Assembly: GCA_032164245.1 (NCBI GenBank)
Contig: JAVMKO010000001.1
Location: forward strand, 287,625,041 to 287,689,040
Reading direction: 5' to 3'
Length of the DNA stretch: 64,000 nucleotides
Source: Sternotherus odoratus
Lineage: Eukaryota > Chordata > Testudines > Kinosternidae
The position numbers and the translations under genes are program-made. Below are positions 22,119 through 34,472 of the stretch, piece by piece; the first letter of the stretch is position 1; every line of letters begins with the position of its first letter. The notes under the pieces were generated by a model. The model had not been told where the DNA came from. It worked only from the letters and a program-made list of their open reading frames with translations, and ran no database searches.

Positions 22119-23760
22119 TGTATATTAATTAGCAGGTATAAAAAATTTAAGCTTCCTGGTGAAGAAGGGAATACAGTTAATGAGAATCAGACAAGGCTGC
22201 ATCAAAGGGATCCAGTATTGCCGGATTTGTAGAATGGGATTGAAAGGAAAGAAATCCCAAGAGAAGCAGCATTGACAGAGCAATCACACAAATTGCCCAG
22301 CCTCGCACCTCTGTGTTCATACGCCTTCTGTCAGAAGAAACCTCATTTAGATGACAGTGTCCTACTCTAACAATAACTTTGATGATTAGAAATCACAGAC
22401 AAATGACAAAAATGTGTGAAAGTATATCATTTTTTTCTTTTAATCTTCAACTTCCGGTTAAAGGTGGATTAATAAATCTTGTTGTTGGGCTTGTAAATTG
22501 TCATGGCAGTTTTGCAAGCTTGATTCTTATTTACACAGAAATTCCCTTCGCATGGCTCTGCCAGTGCCTTAAAATGAGCTAAAGTTATGTATACACTTAC
22601 TTTAAGGTCCCTATATGCTGCCAGAGATGGGTACCTTAGGGTAGCTTAGAAGCAAGGCCTAGTGTCCTCTTTGTATCTTCTCACCCCATCCAAAAAGGTG
22701 GCTATCCTTGTGAAGTACTGAGGAAAACTTGCTTTCATTTTCTTTTGTCCTATGCCATTCATGGTTCAGATCTTTTTGTCACTCCCATAATGGCCATCCA
22801 TTGCTTCTCCTTAACTAGCCAGTCGGCTCACTGTGGATCACTCGTACCCAATAGGAGAATGGACTCTCTTGAGCGGAGGGATTGAACCTTGTGAGTAAAA
22901 GCTTGTGGAGAGGATCAGCTGGCTTGGCAATGAAAAAGCAGACTCAATTAGGCTTTTATTCTTGATTTTGTGCTTGCTGTCTGAACAGCAACATTATCAA
23001 GAAAGCAAATTGTGCTGAAGGTGAAAAGAAAGTGCTCCCCTTCCCTGCAGCCCAGGGTACAACTCAGCTTGTAACTGCTGGATATAGTGTTCTGCTATCT
23101 CAAAAGTTTTTTTTTTTTCTCCCTTCCCTCTACTGAGTAGCTGGGTTTTTCCTTGGGTTTTGTGTTGATATTGTTAAGACTTTCCAGTATTCCCTCTGAG
23201 CAGTGCATTGTGACTCCAGCCTTACCTCATTATTCAACCTTGAACACCCGTGTGAGACCTGAATGGGGAGATAACTTCTGTATTTACTGGTAATGGTCTA
23301 AGGCCAGCTTACCCCATCGCAATGACTAGTTCCATCTCCATTTGCTATGATTCGCTCCTCTTGTCGCTGCATTTCTGTGAGCTGTTTTAGCATTACTACG
23401 GTGGACTACCTCTTAAATACATTCAGATGTTGGGATTTTTCCAAGACGTATGATTCCTCGGCTGTGTATTGCACACTGGGTCCCAGGACAGGTACGTGAC
23501 GATCACAAACTGAAATACTGAGAGAATCTCTTCTCTAAAGCTAGGGGTCACGTTTTAAACACATGTGGAAAATATGTATAAACAGGTACAGGAAGGAAAT
23601 TGCTAATGCATGGAGCTGTGCCGAGACAACACTATTCCTTTGTAGACCCCGTTAATGTGATTCCACCTGTCAAAGAATATTGTCATAATTATTTATATGC
23701 TTAGAAAAATAAAGCTGAATATCGTCCCTGGGTGACAAAAAAGAGGGAAGATAGCCTTGG
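17114..23760. other. Intron-like AT-rich DNA with few recognisable repeats
   Basis: I see simple repeats ((GT)n at 19097-19113, poly-C at 18130-18139) and no conserved exon, RNA gene or well-preserved transposon. The low repeat content just downstream of a promoter is compatible with regulatory intron 1 sequence. Confidence 0.4.
22087..22124. repeat. (TG)n microsatellite
   Basis: TG units interrupted once by TATG, then TATA. Confidence 0.95.
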
Positions 23761-23765
23761 TATGA

Positions 23766-23852
23766 AGGCCTGGAAATGGGAATTGGGAGATCTAGCTTGT
23801 ATTCACCTCTCTGCAATACACTAGCTGTATGACCTTGGACAAGTCACTTAGG
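23766..23852 (+). mobile_element. MIR SINE fragment with the same chimeric junction as at 5270
   Basis: CCTGGAAATGGGAATTGGGA, then TATGACCTTGGACAAGTCAC and TTAGG. After CACTTAGG the MIR stops and CTATATTTCCAAAA follows, parallel to CTTAGACTGAAATTTTCAAA at 5266-5286. Confidence 0.6.
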
Positions 23853-25560
23853 CTATATTTCCAAAAAGGGTCCCTAATTTTGGATGCCTCTGTTTTTAAC
23901 TGAAGTGTTTTACTGTGGGTGTTTGGCACCTGTAAAACAATAGGTCCAATGTGTCTCATGCTGGGGACTCAAAACGACTGTCCGCTTATGAAAAGCATTG
24001 GGACACAAAACCCTGGCATGAAGGAGGTTCAGTAGTACATGCATAATCGACCAAATTATCTAATGTAAAGATGGTGCAAATTTTTAAAAGTGTCTACAAA
24101 TTTGGGGTGCCTCCGTTTTTGGGTCTACATGTTGAGACGCCCTACTTAGGTACATAGCCTTGAAAATTTTTGGCCTGAAAGTTTATAAACAATGTGTTTG
24201 GAAAATTCCACCATGATTGATTTAAAAAAAAAACATTTTGAACATATAGACCCGTTAAAATGAATTCTGCTAAACATATTAATCTGGCTACTAGATTCGA
24301 GGTCAGCAGGGTTTGGAAGTTCTGATTCTATTTAGGATCATATACCCCAGTGAGTTGTGATCAGGCAGACACTTGTCCACGTGTGGAACCACGTGTGGAA
24401 CCACTTGTCCACCACGGTGTAGCTGAAGGTGGGTGCAGAGGTCTGTCTCCATGGGGCTCATTGCAGGACTGGAGACTTAGTAGTTTACTGGTGGTGCTGG
24501 TGATAGTATCATTTGGGGTTGGAGAGAAGAAGAAATGGCTCATCGAGCAGTGGCCCCCATCTGTCTCGCTTTTCTAGTGCGTACCCCACATAAGCCTTTA
24601 AATGTCAGCTGTTTGCAGACGTCTGCGCTAGAAGCTGCCGATCACAGGCTCCAGGGAATTGCGTTATTATGCACCTGCATCATTTGTTTTTGCATGATTT
24701 TATGTCTTCTGCATAATTAATGTTTTGTTGAATTTTTTTTGCTTTTTATGTCTTCTTCTGAGATAACCAGGCAGCAAGTGTTGAGCTGGAAGAAAGGAAC
24801 AAAAAGCAAATTAAGGGATATCAGGCTGACTTTGGGGGGAGGAAGGGGGAAAAGAGTTTATCAACTTCTGTCAAACACTGGGACACTAGTTCTGTTGAGA
24901 TTGCCTAGTTTTCCATTTCCCCCCTAAGAACGTTGAGCTATAAAAATAGTGTAACATCTATGCTGTGTATGGAACAAAAAGGCCTGAATTATTATTATTC
25001 TTTTTTGCATGTTACATACTTCCTCCCCACAACTTCAGAAACGCATGCTGCTGATAAAAATGAGTGTGCCCCTTCTTTTAACTGATGCTCAGATTTGTTT
25101 CTCAGTCCCTCCCCTCTATGCAAACAAAAATATCTTGAGTAACCTTTGCAGAAATGGTACAGGTTACGTGGTCGCTTATGTCATATTTCTGGAATATTTC
25201 ACAAAGGACCATCTTTCAGACTGTATATGGGAGAGGACAATGTGACCTTGAGGATTTTTATTATTTATTTATGGGGCGGTATGGGGAGTTGGTTGTAGTA
25301 ATCCCATCACCCTGCAATGCACAAGGTGCAGGGGTTTGGTATGAGGCACTTTACCTAAATCAGGGCCAGAGCAAAAGCCCATTCAATTCAAAGACTTCCT
25401 TGGACTCTAATGGACTTTGGATCAGGCCCTTATCTTGTGCAAAGGAGCAGGGCTTTTTTCCTCAATACAGAAACATCAAATGGTTATGAAAATCTGAAGG
25501 CTGGTGTGGAAATGGATGGGATTGTGAATGCCTGATTAATGAAGGGTGCTAGAATGGACT
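23853..25560. other. Unassigned DNA after the MIR junction
   Basis: Contains GTGCCTCCGTTTTTGGGTCT-type text near 24108-24130 that belongs to the repeat joined to MIR above, and a short tandem CCACGTGTGGAA at 24377-24400. No gene recognised. Confidence 0.35.
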
Positions 25561-25570
25561 AGTGGTAGGG

Positions 25571-25690
25571 CTAGGGTGACCAAATAGCAAGTGTGAAAAA
25601 TTTGGACAGGGGGCTAATAGGCGCCTATATAAGACAACACCCCAAATATCAGGACTACCCCTATACAATTGGGACATTTTGCTCACCCTA
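25571..25690. mobile_element. 120-bp MITE, copy 1 (TAGGGTGACCA termini)
   Basis: Ends are CTAGGGTGACCA and, inverted, TAGGGTGAGCA. Direct repeats GGTAGGG flank it at 25564-25570 and 25691-25697. The interior (CAAGTGTGAAAAATTTGGAC, GGACTACCCCTATACAATTG) matches copy 2 at 41524-41646. It is non-coding and probably belongs to a hAT-like family. Confidence 0.8.
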
Positions 25691-25699
25691 GGTAGGGTG

Positions 25700-26995
25700 T
25701 GGATTCTTATGTCTTCAAGTAAGCCAAAGTTCCTGTAATGAAAACATGTATAGTGTGGTGTTTTGTAACTATTTTTATACCAACATCAGACTTGATGTTA
25801 GTGGCTTTGAATTATTTAACGTTTTTCTTCCTCAGCTGTCCTCTCTGGTGAGTTTCCATTGCAGGCGGCAGGAGTTGTTGTTGTTGTTGTGTAAGAAACA
25901 ATGCAGTCAGACTGGTATTGTTTACAAGATTTTTTTATTTTTTTTTATTTCTTTAAAGCTATTTCATCTTTTTTGTTGCTGGTGAGGGGATTACGGCCCA
26001 AAGTATTAAATCACGGTGACCAATGTGTGCCTGTTAAAGACATGAATGGGGAGTTTCTGCTTAAACCACTGAATGTTCATGTCTGTCATAGGAGAAGCCA
26101 AGTATATTTAGCATTCAGTCCATTCAAAAAACATTATTAGGTCCCAAAGGTAATTTAAAACCACATCTGTTAGAACCATATGTGGGGTAAGTACACTTTT
26201 TTTTTTTTTTTTTTAAAGTTTCAAGTTATCCTCTTTACAGGGTTATCTTCACTGTGGGTCTCTTTTAAAGTTAAACTGACAGCCATGAAGTGCCTGGAAC
26301 AAAATAAGAAAATGAATTGAACTCTTATCTTTTCCCATTCGTAATTAATGTTATAGGCTTTTAATGGATATTTGGAGGTAGACATCCAGCTCTCACAGGG
26401 AGCCTTCTGTATGTCGAAATCCTGTCTCGTGCCCTGTAGTCTATAACCCGGTATTTGTGTTTTATTTCTGCTGTACTGGAGATTTCACATTGTTCTTCTT
26501 GTCATTCTTTTGACTTCCCTTTAACAATGTGTGTAAAATAAAATGGCTCTGTCAGCTGGTCAGAACACCTAATTTTTACCTCACATAGAATCACAGTTGG
26601 AGTACTCTGTGAAAGTTCTTATGCATAGCTATTAAAACAAGCTGGGACACCTTTCTTTTAAAAATTGCTTCATCATTGTTATTTTCACTAACATTAATGC
26701 CACAGTCTTGATGTCCTTACTCAAAGCTACATTGTGCTAATAGTGCAGGGCCCATAGGTGGGATGGCATGGCTCTGCACGGGGCCTAGGGATCAAGAGTG
26801 TCTTCTGGAGCTCTGCATTTACACTGGGGGGGGGAGGGGGGATAGTTTGTGCCAATTCTTTATGGAATGCAAGATACTTTCCCCTGCTGCATGGTGGGCT
26901 AGGTGGTATGTGAGGTGAGTGGAACTATTAGTGGTGAGGGTGCGATGGGACTCAATGAGTGAAATACATGTATTCAGATATAAATAGATCTCCTT
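25700..26995. other. Unassigned AT-rich DNA
   Basis: Holds a T20 tract near 26195-26214 and a G-run at 26826-26842. No exon, RNA gene or transposon recognised. Confidence 0.4.
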
Positions 26996-26999
26996 CCAT

Positions 27000-27316
27000 G
27001 GAAAGGGGGTTCTAAAGAGGATGGATCTAGACTGTTCTCAGTGGTAGCAGATGACAGAACAAGGAGTAATGGTCTCAAGTTGCAGTTGGGAAGGTTTAGA
27101 TTGGATATTAGGAAAAACTCATTCACTAGGAGGGTGGTGAAGCTTTGGAATGGGTTACCTAGGGAGGTGGTAGAATCACCTTCCTTAGAGGTTTTTAGGG
27201 TCAGGCTTGATAAAGCCCTGGCTGGAATGATTTAGTTGGGGATTGGTCCTGCTTTGAGCAAGGGGTTGGACTAGATGACTTTCAGAGGTCCCTTCCAACC
27301 CTAATATTCTATGAAT
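27000..27316 (+). mobile_element. CR1 LINE 3' end with terminal ATTCTATGA unit
   Basis: A 64-codon open stretch (27041-27232) encodes the last part of the CR1 ORF2 protein, recognisable by [31 protein letters not shown] and RVRLDKAL. The 3'UTR follows (GATTGGTCCTGCTTTGAGCA, GGGGTTGGACTAGATGACTT, CCCTTCCAACCCT) and ends in ATATTCTATGAA at 27304-27315, the usual CR1 3' terminus. It is 5'-truncated as most CR1 copies are, and lacks the reverse-transcriptase and endonuclease domains. Confidence 0.92.
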
Positions 27317-28855
27317 GTGTTGTGTAATAATTATATTTCTAATTTAAAGTTGGGTTGCTGAATATGTCATTAGCTTGAAATATCTGTCTTTGAGGAACAT
27401 GTGTAGATCTCTGAAAATTAGCTTGCTTTGTGTTGTTGGAGTGGTTTGGCCTAACTGTGCCATTGCATATATAGTTTTGAGTAGCAGTATACTACAGCTG
27501 GTTTTGCATGTCAGTGGAGCAGCATTTTTTTCTACCCATTTCAGGTTAAACAGTGTCCAAGATTAATGTGAGGGCATTATTTTTTTCTCAATTTAAACAG
27601 AAACTTAATTAGATTCTGGGTGACTCAGGCCTTCCTCTTCCGAGTGTGATATTGGAATGGATTTATAAGATTGAACATTTCCAGACAAGGAGTGGAAAAG
27701 TACCTATGATGGAGGAATCCTTTTGTTTGAATAGTGTGTTTGGTAGGTGTTGGAGGGACTGGAGAGATCTTCAAGAGAAGCAGAACACTTTTTGTGTTGT
27801 TTTGCTTTGTTCAACAGTACCATTCGGGATGTAATTCTTTGAGTTCCGTCCTTGTGTGATCCTCTGACATTTGATGGATGAATAAGATAATTGTAGCACT
27901 AACCAAACATAATTCACCCTCCAATTTTTAGTTTTTAAAAATACTTTTCTCACCAGATATCATAGTCAGCCACTTTCCCATTCTAGTCAACCGGTAGTAG
28001 GAGGTATATTTTGAGTTCCATTTTCTTCACTCTGAGTGGTGCATATGATATATTTCCAAAACAAATCCCTATTGTGGCTCTGCTCACCTTTTGAGGTTTT
28101 GCTGGAGTCTTTTTTGAACTTCAGCAGATTCTCCCCAAGTGATGCATGGATTGTTAGATTTTTGAGCACGATGGAATTGGACTAGCTCCAGATAATGTCT
28201 CACTAGGTTATTTACCCGAAGGCTTCTGCAGCTGCAACAGTGAGTAAAGGAAGTTTAGTGTAGTTCATCTCCAATATTAACCTTATACCTCTGCAATTGA
28301 GTTCAGACTAATTTCTTAGAAGACTTTTAGAATATTTGCTATAAAGCAGATGAATGCCATACAGAGTTTTCATTCATAACACATAGAGCAACATCTCTGA
28401 TCGCGCTGGTATGATCCCATTGAAAGTAAGAGCAGTATTTGTTTGTACATCAGTTTCCTATCATAAGTAAGAAGCTATCATTTTGGAATGATAAGGGATC
28501 CTACTAGTCTGGGCTGGATTCCACAGGGACACATCGCAAAATACACTGTGCTTCCATTGTGGATATATGTACATGCTTCATTAGCTTGCACTTCCTATGC
28601 TCGATGGTTTGAGTGAGGGGGCTGGAAACCCCCAACCAGCACACTGTCTCCCATTGGGGAAGTTAACAGGCCTACTTTCTTAGCTCTCTTGAGTGTTATT
28701 ATGGAGAGATTCCCACCCTTCTGCTTGCGGGCGAGGAACGGGCTCCCTACGTCCCTTTCCCCCCACCTCCGGTGTTAGCACTGTGGTTCTTGAACCACAT
28801 ATGCAGACCTGCTTAGCCCACCTCTAGTTTTAATTGCACTAACAAGTCAATAGGG
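27317..28855. other. Unassigned AT-rich DNA
   Basis: Neither strand shows a conserved exon or recognisable repeat here. Confidence 0.4.
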
Positions 28856-28856
28856 A

Positions 28857-29000
28857 GACGGCGTGGCCCTAATTTAGGCTAAAGGACTGGGAAGTCAGGA
28901 CTTCTTGTTTCCAGCTCTCAACAGGCTGTGTAAGCAGGGGCAAGTCATTTTCTGTCTCTCCATTTACTCCTGCTATTTTCCAAATCTCATTGCTGTCCTG
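28857..29000 (+). mobile_element. MIR SINE remnant
   Basis: CTAAAGGACTGGGAAGTCAG, GACTTCTTGTTTCCAGCTCT, GTGTAAGCAGGGGCAAGTCA and TCTGTCTCTCCATTTACTCC follow the MIR order on the + strand. Confidence 0.6.
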
Positions 29001-30009
29001 TCGTCTGTATGTCTGTCATCACCCCCAGGTATTTATACCACAGCAATATCTGCCTGCCACTCATTCTCAGATTAAATATATTACAGAAATACAGAACATC
29101 ATTCTTTGTCTGAAATTATTGAAATAAGGAGTCCTATTTGCAACACTGATGATAAGTAAAAATCTAGTCAATCTGTCTTTGGGGGTATTTCTTTTTATTA
29201 TAAGTCTACCTGTGATTTCATGGATCTCTTCCATGCCATTCTAGAAAAGAGTTCCAGGTCTGATTATAAAATGTGAATTTCTTTTAAACATCAGCAAGGA
29301 GTCCTTTCTACATTTTTCTTAGATTTAGTAAATTACAAACACATCGTTCTGCATTAGGCAGAGAGTTGCTTCCATTTTGGAAAGATTAGTTGTGTAGCTG
29401 TCATAGTGGCTCTGAAGATCCTGGATTGTTAGTTCATATATTACACTGTGTTCAGAAGAGCTGTATTCCCAAGTATGAATATTTTAGCAGCATTGTATGT
29501 CACATTTAAAAGTGAATTCAGTTCTTTTTTTGATTTGCCAAAATAGTTGAATCTTGGGCATTCCCAGTTTATGCATTTGTATCCTTTCTTTGGACCAGGA
29601 TTTGTCGGAGATTAATAATATGCATTTGAGCCACTGCCCAGTATATTCTGGACAGGACATTTTTAGCTAGAGGTGATCCTTCCTCCCAGGAGGAAAGAGC
29701 AAACCAGCATGGAGAAATCTGAGCCCCAAATGGGAACGGATTCACCCCCCTCATCCTTGGGTGAGCTGGGAGAAGCACGTCCAACATGCTTGTGCCTAGG
29801 TACCTCACCCAACGCGGTGAAGGAAGAGCCCCATCCTTGTTGTCCTCGGGAACTTCACGTTCCTTAGACCAAATTAGGTAGAAAGCCCACAGGAAGGGAG
29901 AAGCAGGAGGAGTCAAATTCACCCTTATGGGAAGAAGGCCAGATCTCCAGATCAGAGCCTGAGTTACAAGGTAAAGGGGTCTCAAAATAAGCTGATAAGA
30001 ATTCTTAAA
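29001..30009. other. Unassigned DNA beside the hAT element
   Basis: A 138-codon open frame on the minus strand (29569-29985) has no recognisable domain and no supporting splice or initiation context. The GC-richer stretch 29660-29990 may be an old low-copy repeat. Confidence 0.3.
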
Positions 30010-30017
30010 ATTTTGAG

Positions 30018-30918
30018 TAGGGCTGTGGATTAATCATGGCTAACTCGTGATTAGCTCAAAAAAATTAATCGGGATTAGAAAAATTAATCCCACTGTTAGA
30101 CAATAGGATACCAATTGAAATGTATCAAATCTTTATGAATGTTTTTCTATATTTTCAAATACATTGATCTCAATTACAACACAGAATACAAAGTGATACA
30201 ACACTCTGATGCGGAAACTACAGAACCCAAACCACCAAAAAAGAAAATCAGCCTTCTGCTGGTGGCATCTGACACCGATGATAAAAATGAACATGCTTCA
30301 GTCCATAGTGCTTTGGATTGTTATTGAGCAGAACCCGTCATCAGCATGGACATGTCCTGGAATGGTGGTTGAAGCATCAAGGGACATATGAATCTTTAGT
30401 GCATGTGGAATGTAAATGTCTTGTGACATCGGCTACAACAGTGCCATGAGAACACCTGTTCTCACTTTTAGGTGAGATTGTAAACAAGAAGCAGGCAACA
30501 TTATCTTCTGCAAGTGTAAACAAAATTATTTGTCTGAGCAATTGGTTGAACAAGAAGTAGGGCTGATTAGCACCTAAAAGTCCAAAGTTTTACATTGTTT
30601 ATTTTTGAATGCAGGGTGTTTTTGTACATAAATCTACATTTGTAAGTTCAACTTTCATGATAAAGAGATTGCACTCCAGTACTTGTATGAAGTGACTTGA
30701 AAAAAACTATTTCTTTTGTTTTGTTTTTTACAGTGCAAATATTTGTAATCAAAACTAAATATAAAGTGAGCACTGTACACTTAGTATTCTGTGTTGTAAT
30801 TGAAATCCATGCATTTGAAAATGTAGAAAACATCCAGAAATATGTAAATATATGGTATTCTATTACTGTTCAACAGTATGATTAATCACAATTTTTTTTT
30901 GAGGGCTTGAGAGCCCTA
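30018..30918 (+). mobile_element. hAT element with internal deletion and broken transposase
   Basis: Perfect 8-bp direct repeats ATTTTGAG flank the element at 30010-30017 and 30919-30926. Its ends are TAGGGCTGT at the left and, inverted, TAGGGCTCT. Subterminal GATTAATCA occurs near both ends (30028 and 30880). The interior still holds transposase-derived sequence (see the separate entry). At 901 bp it is far shorter than an autonomous hAT element, so most of the catalytic domain is deleted. Confidence 0.9.
30163..30560 (+). pseudogene. hAT transposase C-terminal remnant
   Basis: An open stretch to 30327 carries EPKPPKKKISLLLVASDTDD. After a frame change, 30420-30560 carries SATTVP, a TGA stop where an arginine is usual, then LFSLLGEIVNKKQATL and LSNWLNKK before TAG 30558-30560. 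This resembles the hAT-family dimerisation region, which lets transposase subunits pair. The RNase-H-like catalytic DDE region is absent, so the product cannot be an active transposase. Frame breaks and the stop show decay. Confidence 0.75.
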
Positions 30919-30926
30919 ATTTTGAG

Positions 30927-33350
30927 ATCTTGCTCTGGAGAGTGATTGTTGTCTTAGATCTCCCTGCTGATGAATCTCCCCAAAAGGAGAGAAGGAGAAT
31001 AGGAAACTCCTAAAAATATTTTCTGTGAAGGTCAAAATTAGATTCCATGGATCCATCTCCTCACATGTGCTGTACTGGGAGATGTTGTAAGGACAGACTG
31101 GGAAAATTCTTCATAGGCCAAGTCCTTAATCAGAGAAGTTCTGATATTTTACAGAGTTCATCCAGGTAAAGCAAACTTCATGAGCCTACAGTACTGACTG
31201 AGGGGGATTTCTTCACCAAGGACACCACAGAGCTCACCAAGGACACCCCAAGAGAAACCTAGAAACAGCCTTTGCAGCCCTAAGGACATCATCTCCCCTT
31301 CCCTTGTCTTGTAAGGGTGATTGTCCCTGTCAGAATTCATCAGTCTAAAATTCCTGTAGGTTATGTTCATCTCTTCATGGGGGTTTTCTTGGAAGGGGTC
31401 TTTGCACTGGGTGCATCCATGTGAATTCTAGCTAATAAATATTTACATCCGAGGGAATGTTCACGCTTTCTGGTAGCCATACTAGTTAGGTTTTCTTCAG
31501 CAATTCAGGCCAGTTTGTGTTCTTGATATCAATGTAGGGCAGGCAGGTGGGACTGTGTGATGTAGTTGTTTCTAATGTGTGGAATAAGCCGGATTCTTAG
31601 ACTGTGGGCAAACATCACATCCTACTGAAAAAAGGCATGGGGTCGAAATAGAAATAATGATAGTTACCTCTAACTTTCCCACATTAGCTTTGTATCTTGG
31701 TGACACTAATTAAAAAAAACTTTACGAATAATAAGACTGATAACTAGGTTACATGATATCAGAACAATCCGGGCTTGCTTGGCATTTGTCCTTCACACCC
31801 CACTTAGTTTTGGAAAAAAGTGCCATGGGATCATTAATAACTACAAGGCATATTATTTTCCCTGGATAAACAGTGCCTCAAAGATTGGATTTAAAGACAA
31901 GAGGTACTGTTGGATAATCATTTTGAAGAACAATTTTGTGTATTTCAATTTTAAACACACACACACCATCGCAGAATTTTATTTTGTAATGCTAATGAAA
32001 GTAGGTTCCAGAAGTTCTTGCAGTATCTGATGTGCACAACAATTTATGGTGATAGCATAATTACTTTAGTAATCGTACTGTAAATTAAAAGAAAAATGGG
32101 AGGTTTAAGATCTCTTTGTGAGAGGAGCAAATGTATACTAGTTTTCAGTTTCCCTTGTCATATCTTTAGTCCTCTGTAGATGTCAGTTGAATCCTAATAA
32201 CCTCAGTGCATTAATTTAAAATTTATTTTCTCCTTTATAAAGGATATAGGACATAGTGGCATAAGTAGGTCAGAGTTAGATGTACTAATCCCCATACAAG
32301 GGGGGCATTTCTAAGGAAAGTTTTATTGCCTTAGAGAATTGAAACACTGCACTGGAAACAACCATCTAACGCTTTTTTTTTTTTAATTTATTTATTGCTG
32401 AGCACTGTCCCTTCTTAGATATCTTTCTCTAACTTTTTCCAAGATTATGAGGGTTCAGTTCTTGGTTCTGGGCTACTTGACATTTTTTGTCAGTGTTCTG
32501 CAAGGAAAAACAAAATCATTATTGATCAAGTTTGCAGTTGTTAAAGATTAGGGGAGTGGTAAGTAGTGAAGAGAACAGGTCACTGGTACAGAGCAATCTG
32601 GATCACTTGTGAAGCTGAATGCAAACAAACTGTGTGTGTTTCAGTACAGCCAAATGCTGGCCATACTTACAGGATGAGGGCTCTGTCCTGCGAAGCGGTG
32701 ACTCTGAAAAAGATTGGGAATTCACGGTGTGACTAATACGCTGAACATGGGCTCCTTGTGGTTAATGCAATCCATGGATGTGTAAATGGGAATATTGAGT
32801 GAGAGCAAGGAGAGGCTATATCGCCTCTGTATTTGACACCGGTGTGACTACTATGGATTAGGCCCTGAGAAAACTGTGATTTCACACACTGCACAGAAAT
32901 TATGAAATTAACCCAATCCTGTGATATATTTTTTTCCAAGTGGGGAGGCAGAAACGGGCATCTGCATGAGCTGGTCTTGTGGTTGGTGTGGCTCGCAGCG
33001 AGAGGCTGTGTGATGTCAGAGCGGCAATTCAGGGTGGACTCAATGGCTGGTGTTTTTATGCAAGGCATAAAAGCCAGCACCACTGCCACCTGGAATATGA
33101 GCAGCTGTGGCCTCGGCAGGAAGGTGGAAGTGGATATTCACGCTTACAGGTCTTATCCAGCATGTGGCTTGTAGCACACGTGCTGCTGCCCCTTGGCACT
33201 GGCTGCAGGGACTTTTCACTGACTGTGTTCTGTGCACATTCTTTGAAATTTGCTCCTTTACCTGTGACACTACCGTGAATTTTCTGAAAAAACAAACAAA
33301 TAAAAACAAAAAACCCAGCCCCCTTCCCAACCCCCTCCCTCAACTTTCTC
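30927..33350. other. Unassigned DNA
   Basis: No gene or recognisable transposon. A (CA)n run is at 31956-31967 and a T-rich tract at 32370-32384. Open frames at 32733-33412 overlap on both strands and show no family similarity. Confidence 0.35.
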
Positions 33351-33357
33351 GGGGGCC

Positions 33358-33626
33358 TAATTATGGAACACTGCGTCCAGTTCTAGTGTCCACAATTCAA
33401 GAAAGATGCTGATAAATTGGAAAAGGTTCAGATAAGAGGCATGAGAATGATTAAAGGACTGGAAAACATGCTTTCTAGTGATACACTCCTTGAGTGTATC
33501 TTGGGGTCTGTTTAGCTTAACAAAGAGAAGGTTAAAGATGACTTGATCACAGTCTGTAAGTACCTACGTGGGAAATATAAACTTGATAATAGAACGCTCT
33601 TCAATCTAGCGTACAAAGGTATAACA
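33358..33626 (+). mobile_element. CR1 LINE tail, left part of a split copy
   Basis: TATGGAACACTGCGTCCAGT, CAAGAAAGATGCTGATAAAT, GGAAAAGGTTCAGATAAGAG and TTAGCTTAACAAAGAGAAGG are the CR1 ORF2 C-terminal coding text on the + strand with stops and indels. It is interrupted at 33627 by a hAT-like element and continues at 34165. Confidence 0.85.
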
Positions 33627-34164
33627 CAGAGGTGAAAGTAAGCCGGTACCTCATACTGGACTGGCTTCCCAAGAAGGCAATTTAAAGGGTTTGAGGCTCC
33701 TAGCAGCAGATGGAGCCCAGGGCCCTTTAAATTGCCGCCACAGCCCTGCTGTCGGAGCCCTGGGGTCGCGGTGGCAGCCAGGACCCCCAGGGCTCCGTCG
33801 GTGATTTAAAGGGCCTGCGGCTCTGCTGTGGTAGCGGGAGCTGGGAGTGCTTGGTCCTTTGAATCAACGCCGGAGTCCCTGGCTGCTACGCTGGGCTCTG
33901 GCAACTGGGCACGGGTGGCGATTTAAAGAGCCTGGACTGCCCTGCAGTAACGGTGCCTGGAGCCTTTAAATGGGCCGTGGGGCTCCCAGACGCCTCTGCA
34001 TCTGGTAGCTCTGGCAGTGATTTAAAGGACCTGGGGCTCCCAGCCATCGCTACGGCAGCCAGAGCCAGGGGCTCTTTAAATGGAGAGGCCCCACCTCTTC
34101 CAGTTGAGGCCACACCCCTTCCATTTGAGGCTCAGCCCCCTGCTCAGACTTACTTTTGCCCCTG
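33627..34164. mobile_element. Non-autonomous hAT-like element inserted in CR1
   Basis: The left end CAGAGGTGAAAGTAAG and the inverted right end CAGGGGCAAAAGTAAG match at 13 of 16 positions. The flanks GTATAACA (33619-33626) and ACATAACA (34165-34172) form an 8-bp TSD with two transition differences. The 538-bp interior is GC-rich with repeated blocks of the type GATTTAAAGGGCCTG / CTTTAAA (about every 60-80 bp). No coding capacity. Confidence 0.8.
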
Positions 34165-34172
34165 ACATAACA

Positions 34173-34472
34173 TGATTCAACGGTTGGAAGTGGAGGCTAG
34201 ATAAATTTAGATGAGAACTAAGGTGCAATTTTTAACAATGGAAATAATTGGCCATTGGGGCAATTTTCCAAGGATTATGTTAGATTCTCTTTTGTTGGAA
34301 ATTTTTGAACCAAGATTGGATGTTTTTTCTAAAAGAAAAGCTCTAGTTCAAACAGGAATTACCGTAATTCAGGAAAGTCCTATGGCCTGTGTTTTACTGG
34401 AGAACAAACTAGATGATCATCATGGTCATAATGGTCCCTTCTGGCTTTATTATCTTTGAATCTATGAATATA
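34173..34472 (+). mobile_element. CR1 LINE tail, right part of the split copy
   Basis: Continues the copy at 33358 with GGTTGGAAGTGGAGGCTAGA, TAATTGGCCATTGGGGCAAT, AAGATTGGATGTTTTTTCTA and the 3'UTR GTCCTATGGCCTGTGTTTTA, AACTAGATGATCATCATGGT, ending at GAATCTATGAATA. Confidence 0.85.

Noticed and set aside
29569..29985. 138-codon minus-strand open frame
   Set aside because: No recognisable domain; it lies next to a transposon in probable old repeat DNA and has no supporting signals.
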